From Pseudomonas sp. 7SR1 (GTDB taxonomy: Bacteria; Pseudomonadota; Gammaproteobacteria; Pseudomonadales; Pseudomonadaceae): a stretch of DNA of 64,000 nt. A program made the position numbers and the translations under genes. This document shows, piece by piece, positions 25,189 through 34,351 of this stretch. The stretch covers positions 62,001-126,000 of the forward strand of contig NZ_LT707064.1 of the NCBI RefSeq assembly GCF_900156465.1, in the 5' to 3' direction. The notes below the pieces were generated by a model, which was not told where the DNA came from, did not search any database, and saw only the letters and a program-made list of their open reading frames with translations. Numbering within the stretch: position 1 is the first letter of the stretch; each line of letters starts with the position of its first letter.

Positions 25189-26877
25189 TCAGGCGATATC
25201 GCGTAGCTCGCGCCGCAGGATCTTGCCCACCGGCGTCATCGGCAACGAATCCCGTAGCACGATGTGCTTGGGAATCTTGTAGCCGGTGAAGTTTTCCTTG
25301 CAGTAGGCCTTGAGTTCTTCGAGGCTCACGCCCGCCTCCCGAGCCACCACGAACAGCTTCACCGCCTCCCCCGAACGCTCGTCCGGCACGCCGATGACCG
25401 CGCAGCTGGCGACCTTCGGGTGGGCCATCACCACGTCTTCGATTTCGTTGGGGTATACGTTGAAACCCGAGACGATGATCATGTCCTTCTTGCGATCGAC
25501 GATACGCACGAAGCCGTCCGGGTCGATGACCGCAATGTCGCCGGACTTGAACCAGCCTTCGTCGTCCAGCACCTCGGCGGTGGCCTCGGGTTTGTTCCAG
25601 TAGCCCTTCATGATCTGCGGGCCCTTGATGCACAGCTCGCCGCGTTCGCCCAGGGGTTGTTCGACACCCTCGTCGCTGATGACCTTCATGAGGGTGCCGG
25701 GCACTGGCAACCCTACCGTACCCAGGCGGGATTTGGAGCCATAGGGGTTGGTGCAGGCCACGGGAGAGGTTTCGGTCAGGCCATAGCCTTCGGTGATACG
25801 GCAGCCGGTCAGCTGTTCCCAGCGCTCGGCGGTGGCCTTGACCAGGGCGGTGCCGCCGGAATTGGTGAGCTTGAGGCTGGAGAAATCCAGGCTCTTGAAA
25901 TCCGGGTGGTCCATCAGCGCCACGAACAGGGTGTTGAGCCCCAGCAATGCCGAGAAACGCCAGTTCTTCAGTTCCTTGATGAAGCCGCCGATGTCCCGTG
26001 GATTGGTGATCAGCACGTTGTGGTTGCCGGTGACCATCATGCACATGCAATTCGCGGTGAAGGCATAGATGTGGTACAGCGGCAATGGCGCGATCATTAC
26101 CTCCTGACCTTCGCGCAGCAGCGGATGGCCATCGTCGCCGAACTGCCCCAGGCACGCCCGCGCCTGTTGCATGTTGGCCACCAGGTTGCCGTGGGTCAGC
26201 ATCGCGCCTTTCGCCAGCCCGGTCGTACCACCGGTGTATTGCAGCACCGCGATGTCATCGAGGCTGACCTTCAGCGGCCTGATGCCCTGGCCGCGCCCCA
26301 GGCGCAAGGCGCTCTTGAAGGAAATGGCCTGGGGCAGCGAATAGGCCGGCACCATCTTCTTGACCTTGCTCACCACGGTATTGACCAGCCACCCCTTGGC
26401 GGCGGGCATCAGGTCGCCCATCTTCGCCTCGATCAGGTATTGCAGGTCGGTGTCGGGCAGCACCTCCTGGACCTTCTGGCCGAACAGGTTCATATACACC
26501 AGCGCCCGGGCACCGGAATCCTTGAACTGGTGACGCATTTCCCGCGGGGTGTACAGCGGGTTGGTGTTGACCACGATCAGCCCGGCGCGCAAGGCGCCGA
26601 ACACAGCGATCGGATATTGCAGGACGTTGGGCATCTGCACCGCGATACGATCGCCTGGGGCCAGGTCGGTGTGGGCCTGCAGGTAGCCGGCGAACGCCGC
26701 ACTGTAGCGCTCCAGCTCGGCATAGGTCAGGGTCACGCCCATGTTGCTGAACGCCGGACGGTCGGCGAACTTCTTGCAGGAACGCTCGAACACCTCGATG
26801 ACCGATTTGTAGGCCCCCAGGTCGATGTCCGAGGGCACGCCGGCCGGGCGCTTGTCATTCCAGAAATCAGGCTGCAT
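25189..26877 (-). CDS. fadD2: Long-chain fatty-acid-CoA ligase FadD2
   Basis: This 562-residue paralogue of FadD1 has the same motifs: LQYTGGTTGLAKGAML, GYGLTETSP, KSGDIAVIDPDGFVRIVDRK and PVGKILRREL. FadD paralogues in Pseudomonas differ in chain-length preference and in the carbon sources on which they are needed. The start MQPDFWNDK at 26877 follows AGAGGA; the RNA between this site and the AUG is A-rich and fits an Hfq/Crc AANAANAA motif. Divergent to it is the hydrolase-phaJ1 pair, the order known as PA3299-PA3302. Confidence 0.95.
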   Translation of the reverse strand: MQPDFWNDKRPAGVPSDIDLGAYKSVIEVFERSCKKFADRPAFSNMGVTLTYAELERYSAAFAGYLQAHTDLAPGDRIAVQMPNVLQYPIAVFGALRAGLIVVNTNPLYTPREMRHQFKDSGARALVYMNLFGQKVQEVLPDTDLQYLIEAKMGDLMPAAKGWLVNTVVSKVKKMVPAYSLPQAISFKSALRLGRGQGIRPLKVSLDDIAVLQYTGGTTGLAKGAMLTHGNLVANMQQARACLGQFGDDGHPLLREGQEVMIAPLPLYHIYAFTANCMCMMVTGNHNVLITNPRDIGGFIKELKNWRFSALLGLNTLFVALMDHPDFKSLDFSSLKLTNSGGTALVKATAERWEQLTGCRITEGYGLTETSPVACTNPYGSKSRLGTVGLPVPGTLMKVISDEGVEQPLGERGELCIKGPQIMKGYWNKPEATAEVLDDEGWFKSGDIAVIDPDGFVRIVDRKKDMIIVSGFNVYPNEIEDVVMAHPKVASCAVIGVPDERSGEAVKLFVVAREAGVSLEELKAYCKENFTGYKIPKHIVLRDSLPMTPVGKILRRELRDIA

Positions 26878-27047
26878 TGTTTTTGTCCTCTTTACCTGAA
26901 CCTATCCCGGGGCCGCTTGCCTATCGGGCGAAGCGGAGCTCTTGGGACACTAGCAGCTATGGCCAATCAGGCAAATATGGCAACTTGCGTCATAGATTGT
27001 GTGAATCTTCCTGCCTCGTGGTTTGTGTGGTTAGTCGTCAGTTCAAA

Positions 27048-27109
27048 TTCGGATGCCGGACGCCCTTGGCCAAGGCAACGCGGGATGTGGAGGTGGCCAG
27101 GCATCCGAA
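27048..27109. other. Nested inverted repeats in the fadD2-hydrolase gap
   Basis: The 374-base gap 26878-27251 has no gene that I can support. Within it 10-bp perfect arms TTCGGATGCC (27048-27057) and GGCATCCGAA (27100-27109) enclose the 12-bp palindrome CCTTGGCCAAGG (27064-27075). The layout is unlike the REP families in the window. It may be an operator for the divergent promoters or part of an RNA structure. Confidence 0.5.
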
Positions 27110-27251
27110 GTTGACTGACAGGACGGGCCACACAGAGCCTGAGCGTGGACACTGATCAGGCGAGACGCAACGGATGCGCTATACAATGCAGCGACGCCTG
27201 TGTGATTCAGTGCATGTCCCTGTGTATGACCCCTCGTGTAAAGGAAGCGCC

Positions 27252-28196
27252 ATGATCCACCAAACGTTCTGGCTGCCCGCGACTGACCATAGCCACCTGT
27301 TCGTCAACCAGTGGCTGCCCGAAGGCGCACCCCGGGCGGTGGTCATGGTGGCCCACGGCATGGCCGAGCACAGCGGTCGCTATGCACGCCTGGCCCAGGC
27401 CCTGTGCAACGAAGGCTATGGCGTGTACGCACCGGACCTGCGTGGCCACGGGCGCACCGCGGGGGGCGGGATCCTGGGCCATTACGCCGACCAGGATGGC
27501 TGGGCCAAAGTGGTCGGCGACCTGGCCAGTCTCAACCAGCACATCGGCCAGCAGCACCCCGACACCCCCCTACTGCTGCTCGGCCACAGCATGGGCAGCT
27601 ATATTGCCCAGGCCTATCTGCTGCATCACAGCGCGAGCCTGCATGGCGCGATCCTCAGCGGTTCCAACTTCCAACCCGTGGCGCTTTACCGCGCCGCCCG
27701 CCAGATCGCCCGTTTCGAAAGCTGGCGCCAGGGGGCGGCCGGGCGCAGCGCCCTGATCGAATGGCTGTCGTTCGGCAGTTTCAACAAGAAATTCAAGCCG
27801 GCCCGTACCCCTTTCGACTGGCTCAGCCGGGATCCGAGCGAGGTGGACAAATACATCCAGGACCCGTTGTGCGGCTTTCGCTGCACCAACCAATTGTGGG
27901 TGGATCTGCTCGGCGGGCTGCAGCAGATCAGCAAGGCGTCCAATCTCGCCCAGATCGATCCGGGCCTGCCACTGCTGATAATGGGCGGCGAATGTGATCC
28001 GGTGAGCGAAGGCAAGCGTCTGAAGGATCTGGCCGATGTCCTGCGCGACGCCGGCAGCCGGAACCTGCAATTGAAGATCTACCCCCAGGCCCGGCACGAA
28101 TTGTTCAACGAAACCAACCGCGATGAAGTGACGGCCGATGTGCTGGCCTGGGTTGCCCAGGCGCTGAGTCATAAACGCCCGCAACGAAGCGAATAG
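27252..28196 (+). CDS. Alpha/beta hydrolase (monoglyceride lipase/lysophospholipase-like)
   Basis: This 314-residue serine hydrolase has the nucleophile elbow GHSMGS, a catalytic Asp in MGGECDPVS, and the His in ARHELFNETNRDEV. The HGMAEHSGRYARLAQAL oxyanion segment is the one typical of monoglyceride lipases and lysophospholipases. It probably releases fatty acids that FadD1/FadD2 then activate. The start at 27252 follows AAGGAAG; an earlier in-frame ATG has no ribosome site. phaJ1 follows 57 bases later. Confidence 0.88.
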   Translation: MIHQTFWLPATDHSHLFVNQWLPEGAPRAVVMVAHGMAEHSGRYARLAQALCNEGYGVYAPDLRGHGRTAGGGILGHYADQDGWAKVVGDLASLNQHIGQQHPDTPLLLLGHSMGSYIAQAYLLHHSASLHGAILSGSNFQPVALYRAARQIARFESWRQGAAGRSALIEWLSFGSFNKKFKPARTPFDWLSRDPSEVDKYIQDPLCGFRCTNQLWVDLLGGLQQISKASNLAQIDPGLPLLIMGGECDPVSEGKRLKDLADVLRDAGSRNLQLKIYPQARHELFNETNRDEVTADVLAWVAQALSHKRPQRSE

Positions 28197-28204
28197 TTTT
28201 TCAT

Positions 28205-28230
28205 ACAGCCTGTAGGCTGTGTTTCTTTTT
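28205..28230 (+). terminator. Weak hairpin terminator between hydrolase and phaJ1
   Basis: ACAGCC-TGTA-GGCTGT (6-bp stem) is followed by GTTTCTTTTT. It may reduce read-through into phaJ1 or attenuate it. Confidence 0.5.
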
Positions 28231-28253
28231 ACCCATCTCAGGATTTCAGACAG

Positions 28254-28724
28254 ATGACCCAGGTTACCAACATCCCTTACGAAGCCCTCGAAGTTGGCCA
28301 GACCGCCAGCTACAGCAAGACCGTCGAGGAGCGTGACATCCAGCTGTTCGCTGCGATGTCGGGCGATCACAACCCGGTGCACCTGGACGCCGAGTTCGCG
28401 GCAGCGAGCATGTTCAAGGAGCGCATTGCCCATGGCATGTTCAGCGGGGCATTGATCAGCGCGGCGGTGGCGTGCGAGTTGCCAGGGCCAGGCACTATTT
28501 ACATCGGCCAGCAGATGAGCTTCCAGAAGCCGGTGAAAATCGGCGACACCTTGACCGTGCGCCTGGAAATCCTGGAAAAGCTGCCGAAATTCCGCGTGCG
28601 CATCGCCACTCGCGTGTTCAACCAGCGCGACGAACTGGTGGTGGACGGCGAGGCCGAGATCCTCGCGCCGCGCAAGCAACAGACCGTGACGCTGCCGACA
28701 TTGCCGGCGATCAGCATCGGTTGA
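28254..28724 (+). CDS. phaJ1: (R)-specific enoyl-CoA hydratase PhaJ1 (MaoC family)
   Basis: This 156-residue hot-dog-fold hydratase has the catalytic Asp/His segment SGDHNPVHLDAEFA and KERIAHGMFSGALIS. It turns enoyl-CoA intermediates of beta-oxidation into (R)-3-hydroxyacyl-CoA, the monomer for polyhydroxyalkanoate synthesis. As I recall it, the P. aeruginosa PhaJ1 sequence is very similar along its whole length, and the neighbourhood (fadD1, fadD2, hydrolase) matches PA3299-PA3302. Confidence 0.92.
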   Translation: MTQVTNIPYEALEVGQTASYSKTVEERDIQLFAAMSGDHNPVHLDAEFAAASMFKERIAHGMFSGALISAAVACELPGPGTIYIGQQMSFQKPVKIGDTLTVRLEILEKLPKFRVRIATRVFNQRDELVVDGEAEILAPRKQQTVTLPTLPAISIG

Positions 28725-28750
28725 TTACCACGACCCAAAGCGAATGACAG

Positions 28751-28778
28751 GTGGCGAGGGGATTTGTCTCCTCGCCAC
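28751..28778. repeat. REP hairpin after phaJ1
   Basis: A 12-bp stem (GTGGCGAGGGGA / TCTCCTCGCCAC, one non-Watson-Crick pair) with a TTTG loop lies between the convergent phaJ1 and efflux genes. Confidence 0.7.
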
Positions 28779-28799
28779 AAATGACCGTTGTGCGATGAG

Positions 28800-29663
28800 C
28801 TATGGCTGGTCTTCGCGCACCTGCACGCTCGCCGTCATCCCGGCGCTCAGTGTCACGCCTTCCGGGACCTTGTCCAGCTTGATCCGCACCGGAATCCGCT
28901 GGGCCAGGCGCACCCAGTTGAAGGTCGGCTCGACCTCCGCCAGCAGTTGTGTGTCCGGATTGGTATTGCGGTCGGTGATGCCGCGACTGATGCTTTCCAC
29001 GTGGCCTTCCAGCGCATGGCCTGCGCTCATCAGCCAGACCTTGACCGGATCGCCCACGCGAATCCTCGGCAATTTGGTTTCCTCGAAATAGGCCTGCACA
29101 TAGAACGTCGAGTCGTCGATCAGCGCCATGACCGGCTGCCCGGCGTTCACATAGTTGCCTTCGGCCAGCCGCAGGTTGGTGATATGGCCGCTGCGAGGCG
29201 CCAGGACCTGGCTGCGGGCCAGGTTGAGTTCGGCGACCTTGGCTTCGGCCTGGGCCTCACGCAGCTCGCCCCGGGCGATGCCTGCATTGATCTGGGCATT
29301 TTCACGCAGTTCGGCACTGATGGCCTGTGGCCCCAGGGCCGCGCGACGACTGGCTTCGTGCTCGCGCAGGTTCAATTGCTGCTGGCGGGTCTGGACCACG
29401 GCCCGGGCCTTCTCTACCGCAGCCTCGAACCGCTCGCGGTCGATGCTCAACAGCAGGTCGCCAGCCTTGACCTGCTGGTTATCCACAGCCTTGAGTTCGC
29501 GCACCCAGCCGGACACGTCGGGGGCGATCACCACCACGTCGGCACGGATTCGCGCATCCCGGGTCCAGGGCGTGAGCATGTAGTACTGCCACAGGTGAAA
29601 CCCGGCGAAGATCGCCACCGCCACCACGCTCAACGTGACGGCGACTCGTACGGAGGTCCGCAT
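28800..29663 (-). CDS. aaeA: HlyD-family periplasmic adaptor (AaeA/EmrA-like)
   Basis: This 287-residue membrane-fusion protein has one N-terminal membrane helix (about 5-25), a lipoyl-like half (VSGWVRELKAVDNQQVKAGDLL), a coiled-coil hairpin rich in Glu/Arg, and the second lipoyl half (APRSGHITNLRLAEGNYVNAGQPV). It links the inner-membrane FUSC pump to an outer-membrane channel. The ATG at 29663 has AAGGAG at 6 bases; a TTG two codons earlier overlaps that site and is rejected. Confidence 0.88.
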   Translation of the reverse strand: MRTSVRVAVTLSVVAVAIFAGFHLWQYYMLTPWTRDARIRADVVVIAPDVSGWVRELKAVDNQQVKAGDLLLSIDRERFEAAVEKARAVVQTRQQQLNLREHEASRRAALGPQAISAELRENAQINAGIARGELREAQAEAKVAELNLARSQVLAPRSGHITNLRLAEGNYVNAGQPVMALIDDSTFYVQAYFEETKLPRIRVGDPVKVWLMSAGHALEGHVESISRGITDRNTNPDTQLLAEVEPTFNWVRLAQRIPVRIKLDKVPEGVTLSAGMTASVQVREDQP

Positions 29664-29673
29664 GTTCAACTCC

Positions 29674-29880
29674 TTATAACGGCCCGAGGACCACAGTAAT
29701 GACAGTCAGGACGCAGACATACAAGGCGCAGTCGAACAGCGCCTCATGCCAGATCCAGCGCCCGGCCGGCACGAGGCTGAGCAACAGGCGCAACGCACCG
29801 GTCACCAGCAGCGCCAGCACCACATAAATCAGGAACGGGCTGAGCAACACCCCGCCGATCGACCACTCACGCAAGCCCAT
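29674..29880 (-). CDS. aaeX: DUF1656 small membrane protein (AaeX-like)
   Basis: This 68-residue protein has two membrane helices (about 10-33 and 47-66) and the family pattern EWSIGGVLLSPFLIY. It is the regular small companion of AaeB-type pumps. Its start overlaps the end of the pump gene by 14 bases and it ends 10 bases before the adaptor gene, so the three are one operon. Confidence 0.88.
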   Translation of the reverse strand: MGLREWSIGGVLLSPFLIYVVLALLVTGALRLLLSLVPAGRWIWHEALFDCALYVCVLTVITVVLGPL

Positions 29881-31867
29881 GGCTGTGCTCCTGGCTTTGG
29901 GATTCGTGCTGGCGGCACCAGGCGCGCCAGCTGTTTTGAAGTTGCACCACCGCCCCTTGGGCCAGCTTCAACGCATCACCAGGCGGTTGGCTCGCCAGCG
30001 CTTGCAGGAACTCGGCGCTTGCTGGTGCCAGCGCTTCGGCCCGATCACCGGACGGGCCGCGCTCAAGTACCTGCTCAAGTGCGTCCAAGTAACGGGTCTG
30101 CGCCAGATTGTCCGGGATCTGGGCCACCGCCAGGCTCAATCGCAGATGCAGCAGCTCATCGCCGATGTCCAGGCCCAGCAGGCCGTCGTCCCAGCGGCTG
30201 CGCGCCGGCACCGGCAATTCCGGATAATGCCTGGCCAGTTGCAACAGTCGATCGGCCATGCGCCCGCCAAACCAGCTCTCGGCACCACGCAGGTTGCGGT
30301 GGGTCAGGCGCACCAGATCGTCCAGGGTCGCCGCCAGCAAGCGCCGGCTATGCCAGGCCGGGTCACGCAGGATCAGCAGCTTGAAGGCCAGCACCGCCGC
30401 GCCCACGCCGATCATCATCGCCTGGGCACTGTTGAAGAACGCCGCCACGTCGTACTTCATGGCGTTGAGCGGCGACACCAGCACGATAAAGTGCAGGCAG
30501 AACGAGGTGGCCGTGGCGAATATCGGTGGCTTGGCCATGCCCAGCGCCCCCAGGAACAGCGGAACGCCCATGGCCAGGCAGAGCATGGCGAAACTGCTCC
30601 ATTGCGGCAGCAGGATCTCGCCGATCACGAAGGCCGTCGGCACGGCCAGCAGGATTCCCCGCAGGAAACTCATGCCGATCTGCGCGCCGTTTTCGCGACT
30701 GGCGAACAGGCTGCAAACCACGCAAGTGAGCAAGAGTGCGCCGGATGCGGCCGGCCAGGCGGTCGCCAGCCAGAAACTGGCGACCGTCAGGAACGCCAGG
30801 GCACTGCGGGCCCCGAATACCATGGCCAGGGACAGGTCGCGATGGGGTGCGAGGGTTCGCGGTGGATCGGCCGCCTCCCTGCCCTCCTCTACCGCCTTCA
30901 GCGCGGCGCAAGCGGCCAGGGCGGTGTCCAGCAGCAGGGCGAAACGGGCCAGGCAATAGCTCTGCGCCGGACTGATGCCCGGATCGTTCGAGGCATCCAT
31001 GACCCGCGGCCGCAACGCCCGCAACGTCGAGCTGTCGGCATCGAGGGCTTGGCGCACTTCATTCATCCAGGGCTGCAGGGCCTCGGCCTCCTGCGGCTCG
31101 AGCTGCTTCCACTGCCGGCGCACCGAACGGGACATGCGCAGCAGCATCAGCAATTTCTGGCTCAAGCCGCTGATGGCCCGGGCCCGCTGACGGCCAAGGC
31201 GACCTTCGAACCAGGCGTGCTCACGCTGGGCATCCACCGCGACGATCTTGCCGAGGATCTCCAGCAAGCCTTTTCGCGCCTGGGCGTCACCGGCCAAGGT
31301 GGCCCGTGCCGCCTGCATGCCACTCTGCCAGGCGGTAAGGGCCTGGACCGCCAGTTGCTGCTCGACCCGCAGCGGCCAGAGCAACGCACTGGCGGCCGTG
31401 GCACAGACAATGCCCAGGCTGATCTCGGTACAGCGCGCCACGGCCTGGTCGAACACCGTCAGCGGATGGGAGATGGCGGGCAAGGCGATGATCGCGACCG
31501 TATAACCGGCCAGCACGAACGAATAGGACCAGGCGCTGCGCAGCAGCGTCGAACAGGCCGTGCACAGGCCCAGCCATAACGCGAGCGCCAGCAGGAACAG
31601 CCAGGGGGCCTGGGCGAACAGGCCCATGAACACCACCGACATCGCGGTGCCCACCAAGGTCCCGAGCAGCCGTGCCAGGCCCTTCTGCACCACCATCCCG
31701 GACAACGGCTGCGCCACGATGAACGCAGTCATCAAGGCCCACGAAGGCTGTTCCAGGCCCCAGCGCAACGCCAGCCATAGCGCCAGTCCGCCGCCCAATA
31801 CGGTTTTGATGGCGAACTGCAGAGCGAGACGGTCCGGGGCGAACAAGGCCTGTAGGGTAATGGGCAC
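29867..31867 (-). CDS. aaeB: FUSC-family inner-membrane efflux protein (AaeB-like)
   Basis: This 666-residue protein shows the duplicated FUSC layout: two blocks of about five to six membrane helices (about 15-165 and 355-510), each followed by a cytoplasmic helical region. The opening FAIKTVLGGGLALWLALRWGLEQPSWALMTAFIVAQPLSGM (read in parts) is the family signature. AaeB pumps aromatic acids such as p-hydroxybenzoate out of E. coli; the substrate here is inferred only. The start is GTG. It is first in the aaeB-aaeX-aaeA operon. No LysR regulator is adjacent. Confidence 0.88.
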   Translation of the reverse strand: MPITLQALFAPDRLALQFAIKTVLGGGLALWLALRWGLEQPSWALMTAFIVAQPLSGMVVQKGLARLLGTLVGTAMSVVFMGLFAQAPWLFLLALALWLGLCTACSTLLRSAWSYSFVLAGYTVAIIALPAISHPLTVFDQAVARCTEISLGIVCATAASALLWPLRVEQQLAVQALTAWQSGMQAARATLAGDAQARKGLLEILGKIVAVDAQREHAWFEGRLGRQRARAISGLSQKLLMLLRMSRSVRRQWKQLEPQEAEALQPWMNEVRQALDADSSTLRALRPRVMDASNDPGISPAQSYCLARFALLLDTALAACAALKAVEEGREAADPPRTLAPHRDLSLAMVFGARSALAFLTVASFWLATAWPAASGALLLTCVVCSLFASRENGAQIGMSFLRGILLAVPTAFVIGEILLPQWSSFAMLCLAMGVPLFLGALGMAKPPIFATATSFCLHFIVLVSPLNAMKYDVAAFFNSAQAMMIGVGAAVLAFKLLILRDPAWHSRRLLAATLDDLVRLTHRNLRGAESWFGGRMADRLLQLARHYPELPVPARSRWDDGLLGLDIGDELLHLRLSLAVAQIPDNLAQTRYLDALEQVLERGPSGDRAEALAPASAEFLQALASQPPGDALKLAQGAVVQLQNSWRAWCRQHESQSQEHSHGLA

Positions 31868-32054
31868 GCAGGAAACTCTTCAGGGTTTGCGATAACAATA
31901 GTGCAAGGATGTGAGACAGCAGGCGTAATTATTAGCTAGCTACCTATATCAGTCCATAGGCTATTGACTCGATATTGGACAACACACCGTTACACGACGG
32001 TTCCCAAAACCCCGGGACGCGCTTCGCCAAACCGTTGGCGGTCGTACCAGCCAT

Positions 32055-32088
32055 AAAAAAACGCCAGGCAAGCTGGCGTTTTTTTTTC
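32055..32088 (-). terminator. Rho-independent terminator of the four-helix-bundle gene
   Basis: CGCCAG and CTGGCG form the stem with a GCAAG loop and long A and T runs on the two sides, so it can work in both directions. It ends the minus-strand gene that stops at 32100. The remainder of 31868-32054 shows nothing else clear. Confidence 0.85.
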
Positions 32089-32099
32089 AGGGCACGGAC

Positions 32100-32564
32100 T
32101 TAGCTGGCTTTCGCCTGGTTACGCAGCGCCTTGACCTGGTCATGGTTGCGTTGCACACCGTGGTACTGACGCTCCACCAGATCGCGGATGCCCACCAGGT
32201 TATGCTTGTTGATCTTCTCCATGGCTTCCCTGTAGGCCTTGAGGGCATGGTCTTCGCCGCGTTCGGCTTCGTTGAGCACGGCCTCTTCGTCCTTGCCGGT
32301 GAACATGGATTTGACGTCCACCCAACGGCGGTGCAAGTCACCGGCCACGCTGGTGGAAGTTTCCGGGTCGCCGCCCAGGGAACGAACGGCCGCTTGCAGC
32401 TCGGTCGCGGCAGTGGCGCAATCGGCGGCGCGCTGGACGAACAGGGCCTTGAGTTGTGGGTGCTTGATGTCTTCAGCGCAGGTCTTGAAGCCTTCCTGAC
32501 CGTCCTTACTGGTCTGGATCAGGTCATTCAGGACGGAGATGGCTTCTTTGTTCATGTCAGTCAT
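32100..32564 (-). CDS. PA2169-family four-helix-bundle protein (DUF2383)
   Basis: This 154-residue helical protein is of the ferritin-like DUF2383 type: SVLNDLIQTSKDGQEGFKTCAEDI, FVQRAADCATAATELQAAVR, EAERGEDHALKAYREAME and VERQYHGVQRNHDQVKALR are the four helices. Some Glu/His positions resemble metal-binding bundles, but a full di-iron motif is not clear. Members are often stress- or anaerobiosis-induced in Pseudomonas. Function is unknown. Confidence 0.85.
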   Translation of the reverse strand: MTDMNKEAISVLNDLIQTSKDGQEGFKTCAEDIKHPQLKALFVQRAADCATAATELQAAVRSLGGDPETSTSVAGDLHRRWVDVKSMFTGKDEEAVLNEAERGEDHALKAYREAMEKINKHNLVGIRDLVERQYHGVQRNHDQVKALRNQAKAS

Positions 32565-32770
32565 TTTTCAATTCCTTTGCTTGGTTAATAAAAAACCTGC
32601 AAGGACTGTTGCATCGGCCATGCCAGCCCTAAACCAAAGAAATCTCCATTTAAAATCAATCAGTTAGCAAAAACCCTCAAATCTGTATCCGCGTTATTTG
32701 CATGATCTGTCATTTGGCCTGCATGCAGAATGCCTGTATTTTCAAACCTGCCCGAATCAAGACGACTGCC

Positions 32771-33007
32771 ATGAATCCGCAAAACCTGGAACTGCTGGTC
32801 ACGCGCCAGATGCCCTACGGCAAATACAAGGGTCGAATCCTGGCTGACCTGCCTGGCCAATACCTGAACTGGTTCGCCCGGGAAGGTTTTCCCCACGGTG
32901 AATTGGGTGCCTTGCTGGCGCTGATGCAGGAGATCGATCACAACGGTCTGTCGGACTTGCTCGATCCGTTGCGCATCAAACACGGCAAGCCCAAGCCCCG
33001 CCCCTGA
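32771..33007 (+). CDS. DUF3820-family small protein
   Basis: This 78-residue protein has the DUF3820 signature MPYGKYKGRILADLPGQYLNWFAREGFP. The family occurs widely beside or fused to exonuclease-like domains, but its action is not established. The ATG at 32771 follows a short A-rich leader. It lies 11 bases before the aminotransferase gene, so the two are probably co-transcribed. Confidence 0.85.
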   Translation: MNPQNLELLVTRQMPYGKYKGRILADLPGQYLNWFAREGFPHGELGALLALMQEIDHNGLSDLLDPLRIKHGKPKPRP

Positions 33008-33018
33008 AAGAGCCCGCC

Positions 33019-34206
33019 ATGCCCGAGAACACGCTACGCGCCCACGATGAAGCATTCTGGCAGACCTTTGTCGGCCGCTACGATGTCGACCCCAACGGGC
33101 CGCTGAACCTGGAGAACGGCTACTTCGGTCGCATGTCGCGAACCGTGGTGGAGGAATACCAGCGCAATATCGAATTCATCAACCGCAGCAACTCGCTCTA
33201 TGTGCGGCAGTATTTCGACCAGGAACATGGCGATGCGATACGCCGCCAGGTGGCGGAGCTGATCGACGTCGCCCCGCAAACCGTGGCGCTGACCCGCAGC
33301 GCAGTGGATGCCCTGCAATCGTTGATACGCAACTACAACCGACTGGTGCCTGGCGACCAGATCCTGATCTGCGACCTGGAATATCCATCGGTCAAGAGCG
33401 CCATGCGCTGGCTGGCTCGCCAGCGTGGCGTGGAGGTCATCGAACTGGTCCACCAGCATCCCGCCAGTTTCGAGAGCCTGGTGGGAACCTATCGCGAAGC
33501 GTTCATCCGCTACCCGCGCCTGAAGCTGATGACGCTGACCTACGTGAACCACCTGACCGGGCTGGTGATGCCGGTCCAGGCAATCGCCGAGGCGGCCCGG
33601 GAGTTCGACGTCGACATCATTCTCGACGGCGCCCATGCCTTGGGCCAGATCGATTTCGATATCAAGAAGCTGGGCATCCACTTCGCCGGATTCAATCTGC
33701 AGAAATGGATCGGCGCGCCCCTGGCCTTGGGCTTCCTGTACATTGCCCCACATCGGCTGGCCGATATCGACCCGGATATGGACGATGAAAGCCACCCGGC
33801 AACCGACATCCGTGCCCGTACCCCGCACAGCATGCCCAACATCCCGGCCCTGATGACCCTGCCCCTGGTGTTCGAAGAGCACTATGCCCTGGGCGGAGCC
33901 CTGGCCAAGGGCGCGCGGCTCGGTTACCTGCGCAACCTGTGGGTGAATGCCGTGCGCGATCTACCGGGTATCGAAGTCATGACTCCGGATGACCGGCGCC
34001 TCTACTGCGGCATCACCTCGATGCGCTTTACCGCCCGGGCAGACCAACAGGCGATGGCCGATCGGCTGCTCAACGACTACGGGATCTTCACCGTGGTGCG
34101 CAACACCAGCGTCGGCTCCTGCATCCGCATCACTCCTGGCCTGATCACGCTGGCGAGCGACATCGAGCGGTTGACCCAGGCCTTGATCGAGCTGAACCCT
34201 ATTTAA
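33019..34206 (+). CDS. Class V aminotransferase (isopenicillin-N-epimerase/CsdA-like fold)
   Basis: This 395-residue PLP enzyme has the cofactor aspartate and histidine in DIILDGAHALGQIDFD and the PLP lysine in GFNLQKWIGAPLALGF. The C-terminal part ITSMRFTARADQQAMADRLL and the Arg of SVGSCIRITPGL complete the fold. The closest familiar group is the isopenicillin N epimerase-like branch, whose members racemise, desulfurate or transaminate diverse amino acids. The reaction cannot be told from sequence. It follows a DUF3820 gene. Confidence 0.85.
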   Translation: MPENTLRAHDEAFWQTFVGRYDVDPNGPLNLENGYFGRMSRTVVEEYQRNIEFINRSNSLYVRQYFDQEHGDAIRRQVAELIDVAPQTVALTRSAVDALQSLIRNYNRLVPGDQILICDLEYPSVKSAMRWLARQRGVEVIELVHQHPASFESLVGTYREAFIRYPRLKLMTLTYVNHLTGLVMPVQAIAEAAREFDVDIILDGAHALGQIDFDIKKLGIHFAGFNLQKWIGAPLALGFLYIAPHRLADIDPDMDDESHPATDIRARTPHSMPNIPALMTLPLVFEEHYALGGALAKGARLGYLRNLWVNAVRDLPGIEVMTPDDRRLYCGITSMRFTARADQQAMADRLLNDYGIFTVVRNTSVGSCIRITPGLITLASDIERLTQALIELNPI

Positions 34207-34224
34207 CGACTCGCGCCGTCTTTT

Positions 34225-34252
34225 GTGGCGAGGGGACTGATCCCCTTGCCAC
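34225..34252. repeat. REP hairpin after the aminotransferase
   Basis: GTGGCGAGGGGA and TCCCCTTGCCAC pair with a CTGA loop. It sits between convergent genes. Confidence 0.7.
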
Positions 34253-34283
34253 AGAAGACTGTGCCTGTTCAGAGAGTTCGGGC

Positions 34284-34316
34284 AAAAAAAAACGGTGCGC
34301 CGACCAAGCGCACCGT
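34284..34316 (-). terminator. Rho-independent terminator of the zwf-pgl-eda operon
   Basis: On the minus strand ACGGTGCGC, a 7-base loop and GCGCACCGT are followed by a run of nine T (34284-34292). It lies 36 bases after the eda stop. Confidence 0.92.
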
Positions 34317-34351
34317 AAAGCCGTAGAACACCCAACGAAATCAGGTCAGAT

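Noticed and set aside
25264..27114. 616-codon plus-strand open frame opposite fadD2
   Set aside because: It is antisense to a well-supported gene and has a composition typical of a shadow frame.
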